A stretch of 42,010 nt of DNA. Origin: Udaeobacter sp025935755. Lineage in GTDB: Bacteria > Verrucomicrobiota > Verrucomicrobiia > Chthoniobacterales > UBA10450. Below, in pieces: positions 41,299 to 42,010 of this stretch. The stretch is taken from positions 1 to 42,010 of the forward strand of contig DASUKN010000063.1 in NCBI GenBank assembly GCA_036278715.1, in the 5' to 3' direction. The position numbers and the translations under genes were made by a program. The notes under the pieces were generated by a model that was given only the letters and a program-made list of their open reading frames with translations, was not told the DNA's origin and did not search any database. The first letter of the stretch is position 1; each line of letters begins with the position of its first letter.

Positions 41299-42010
41299 AT
41301 GATCCAATCCTCACGTCTTCGTTTGTCTCTCGCTTTCGCTTTGTTCGCACTTCCGTTTGCAACGGAATCGTTCTTCCTGCCCGGCTCTTTGCGGGCAGCG
41401 GAGGAGAAAAAAATCGAGTTTCCCGCTCCGAGCCAGCACGCGACGGTCAAACAGCGTGTCGGTTTAACCGATGTCGAAATCGATTATTCGCGGCCGAACA
41501 AGAACAATCGCGAGATTTTCGGCGGCCTGGTGCCTTACGGTAAACTCTGGCGAACAGGCGCGAACGCGGTCACGAAAATCAGTTTCAGCAAACCGGTCGC
41601 ACTCGGCGGCAAGCAGATCCCGGCTGGCGAGTACGCTCTCTTCACGATTCCAACAGTCGACGAGTGGACCATCATCATTTCGAAAGACGCGAAAGTGCAG
41701 AGCGCGGCCGACTACAAGCAGGAGAACGATGCGGCGCGTATCACGGCGAAGCCGGAGCCGAATCCGAACACAGTCGAGACGTTCACCATCAGCCTGGGCG
41801 ATGTGAAAGGCGCTTCCGCAACGCTCAATTTTCTTTGGGATAAAACACGTGTCCCGGTAAAGTTGACCACCGATGACGTCGAGCAGGTAAGCAAGGAACT
41901 CGACGCAGCCGTTGCTGCAGGGACTCCGCTCGATCCGCGCACGGCCTATCAAGCCGCATCCTTCTACTACGATAACAACAAAGACATGAACCAGGCGGCG
42001 AAATGGATCG
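41299..42010 (+). CDS. DUF2911 secreted protein, 3' end beyond the window
   Basis: The first 237 residues are present, and the frame is open to the window edge. It has a signal peptide (about 1-36, ending LRAAEE), then the DUF2911 pattern: PSQHATVKQRVGLTDVEIDYSRP, GLVPYGKLWRTGANAVTKISF and PAGEYALFTIP. The region after 190 (AASFYYDNNKDMNQAAKW) looks like the start of TPR helices, which often follow this domain. DUF2911 proteins are exported and of unknown function, common in Bacteroidetes and Verrucomicrobia. The ATG at 41299 lacks a strong Shine-Dalgarno. Confidence 0.87.
   Translation, partial: MIQSSRLRLSLAFALFALPFATESFFLPGSLRAAEEKKIEFPAPSQHATVKQRVGLTDVEIDYSRPNKNNREIFGGLVPYGKLWRTGANAVTKISFSKPVALGGKQIPAGEYALFTIPTVDEWTIIISKDAKVQSAADYKQENDAARITAKPEPNPNTVETFTISLGDVKGASATLNFLWDKTRVPVKLTTDDVEQVSKELDAAVAAGTPLDPRTAYQAASFYYDNNKDMNQAAKWI

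Overview
The window most likely comes from a soil verrucomicrobium of the Spartobacteria/Chthoniobacterales type. This is inferred from: a VPDSG-type C-terminal sorting tail; an ECF sigma factor overlapping a TolB/TPR Ser/Thr kinase; secreted proteins with long Thr-Pro/Thr-Ala linkers; a K+-independent proton pyrophosphatase; and many short palindromic intergenic repeats. No phage, IS element, CRISPR array or rRNA is visible. One tRNA (Gln, CUG) is present.

Region 1 (1-15.2 kb) is the most unusual part. Four large secreted-protein genes and one decayed relative lie on the minus strand. They encode: a propeller-like/flavodoxin-like/GYWKN-domain protein; the pseudogene of a GYWKN protein; a head-repeat protein with an S74 intramolecular chaperone; a 14-unit YncE-like propeller protein; and a beta-helix protein. 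Each of the four intact genes is preceded, about 40-130 nt before its ATG, by one conserved ~90-nt element. In all four copies the element holds TTGGCGG, exactly 16 nt, then CCGCTTTA, followed by a hairpin-forming leader. The fourth copy lies between the beta-helix gene and a divergent ECF sigma gene, which overlaps a 1542-residue membrane kinase. I infer that sigma factor, kinase and secreted proteins form a regulon that remodels the cell surface. This is the best candidate here for an undescribed system.

Region 2 (15.3-25.2 kb) is mostly housekeeping: an HNH nuclease, a glutathionyl-hydroquinone reductase, the proton-pumping pyrophosphatase, a metallo-beta-lactamase-fold hydrolase, tRNA-Gln, a VPDSG-tailed surface protein, a small membrane protein with a CBS protein, a cardiolipin synthase/EEP phosphatase pair, a Tyr-rich secreted peptide behind a hairpin-rich leader, and TadA.

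Region 3 (25.3-34.6 kb) runs from acetyl-CoA synthetase through a coiled-coil membrane protein, a VanX-like dipeptidase, a membrane protein and an APC transporter. Convergent to these are CutA, MnmA and a 3-methyladenine glycosylase. Dispersed repeats have extended or interrupted coding sequence here, most clearly in mnmA.

Region 4 (34.6-42.0 kb) has a TonB-C-like secreted protein, a Tat-exported 5'-nucleotidase, a covalent-flavin oxidoreductase, a small secreted protein, an OsmC protein, a fusion of a DUF4242-like domain to a class III nucleotidyl cyclase, and the start of a DUF2911 protein. Several inverted-repeat elements separate these genes.
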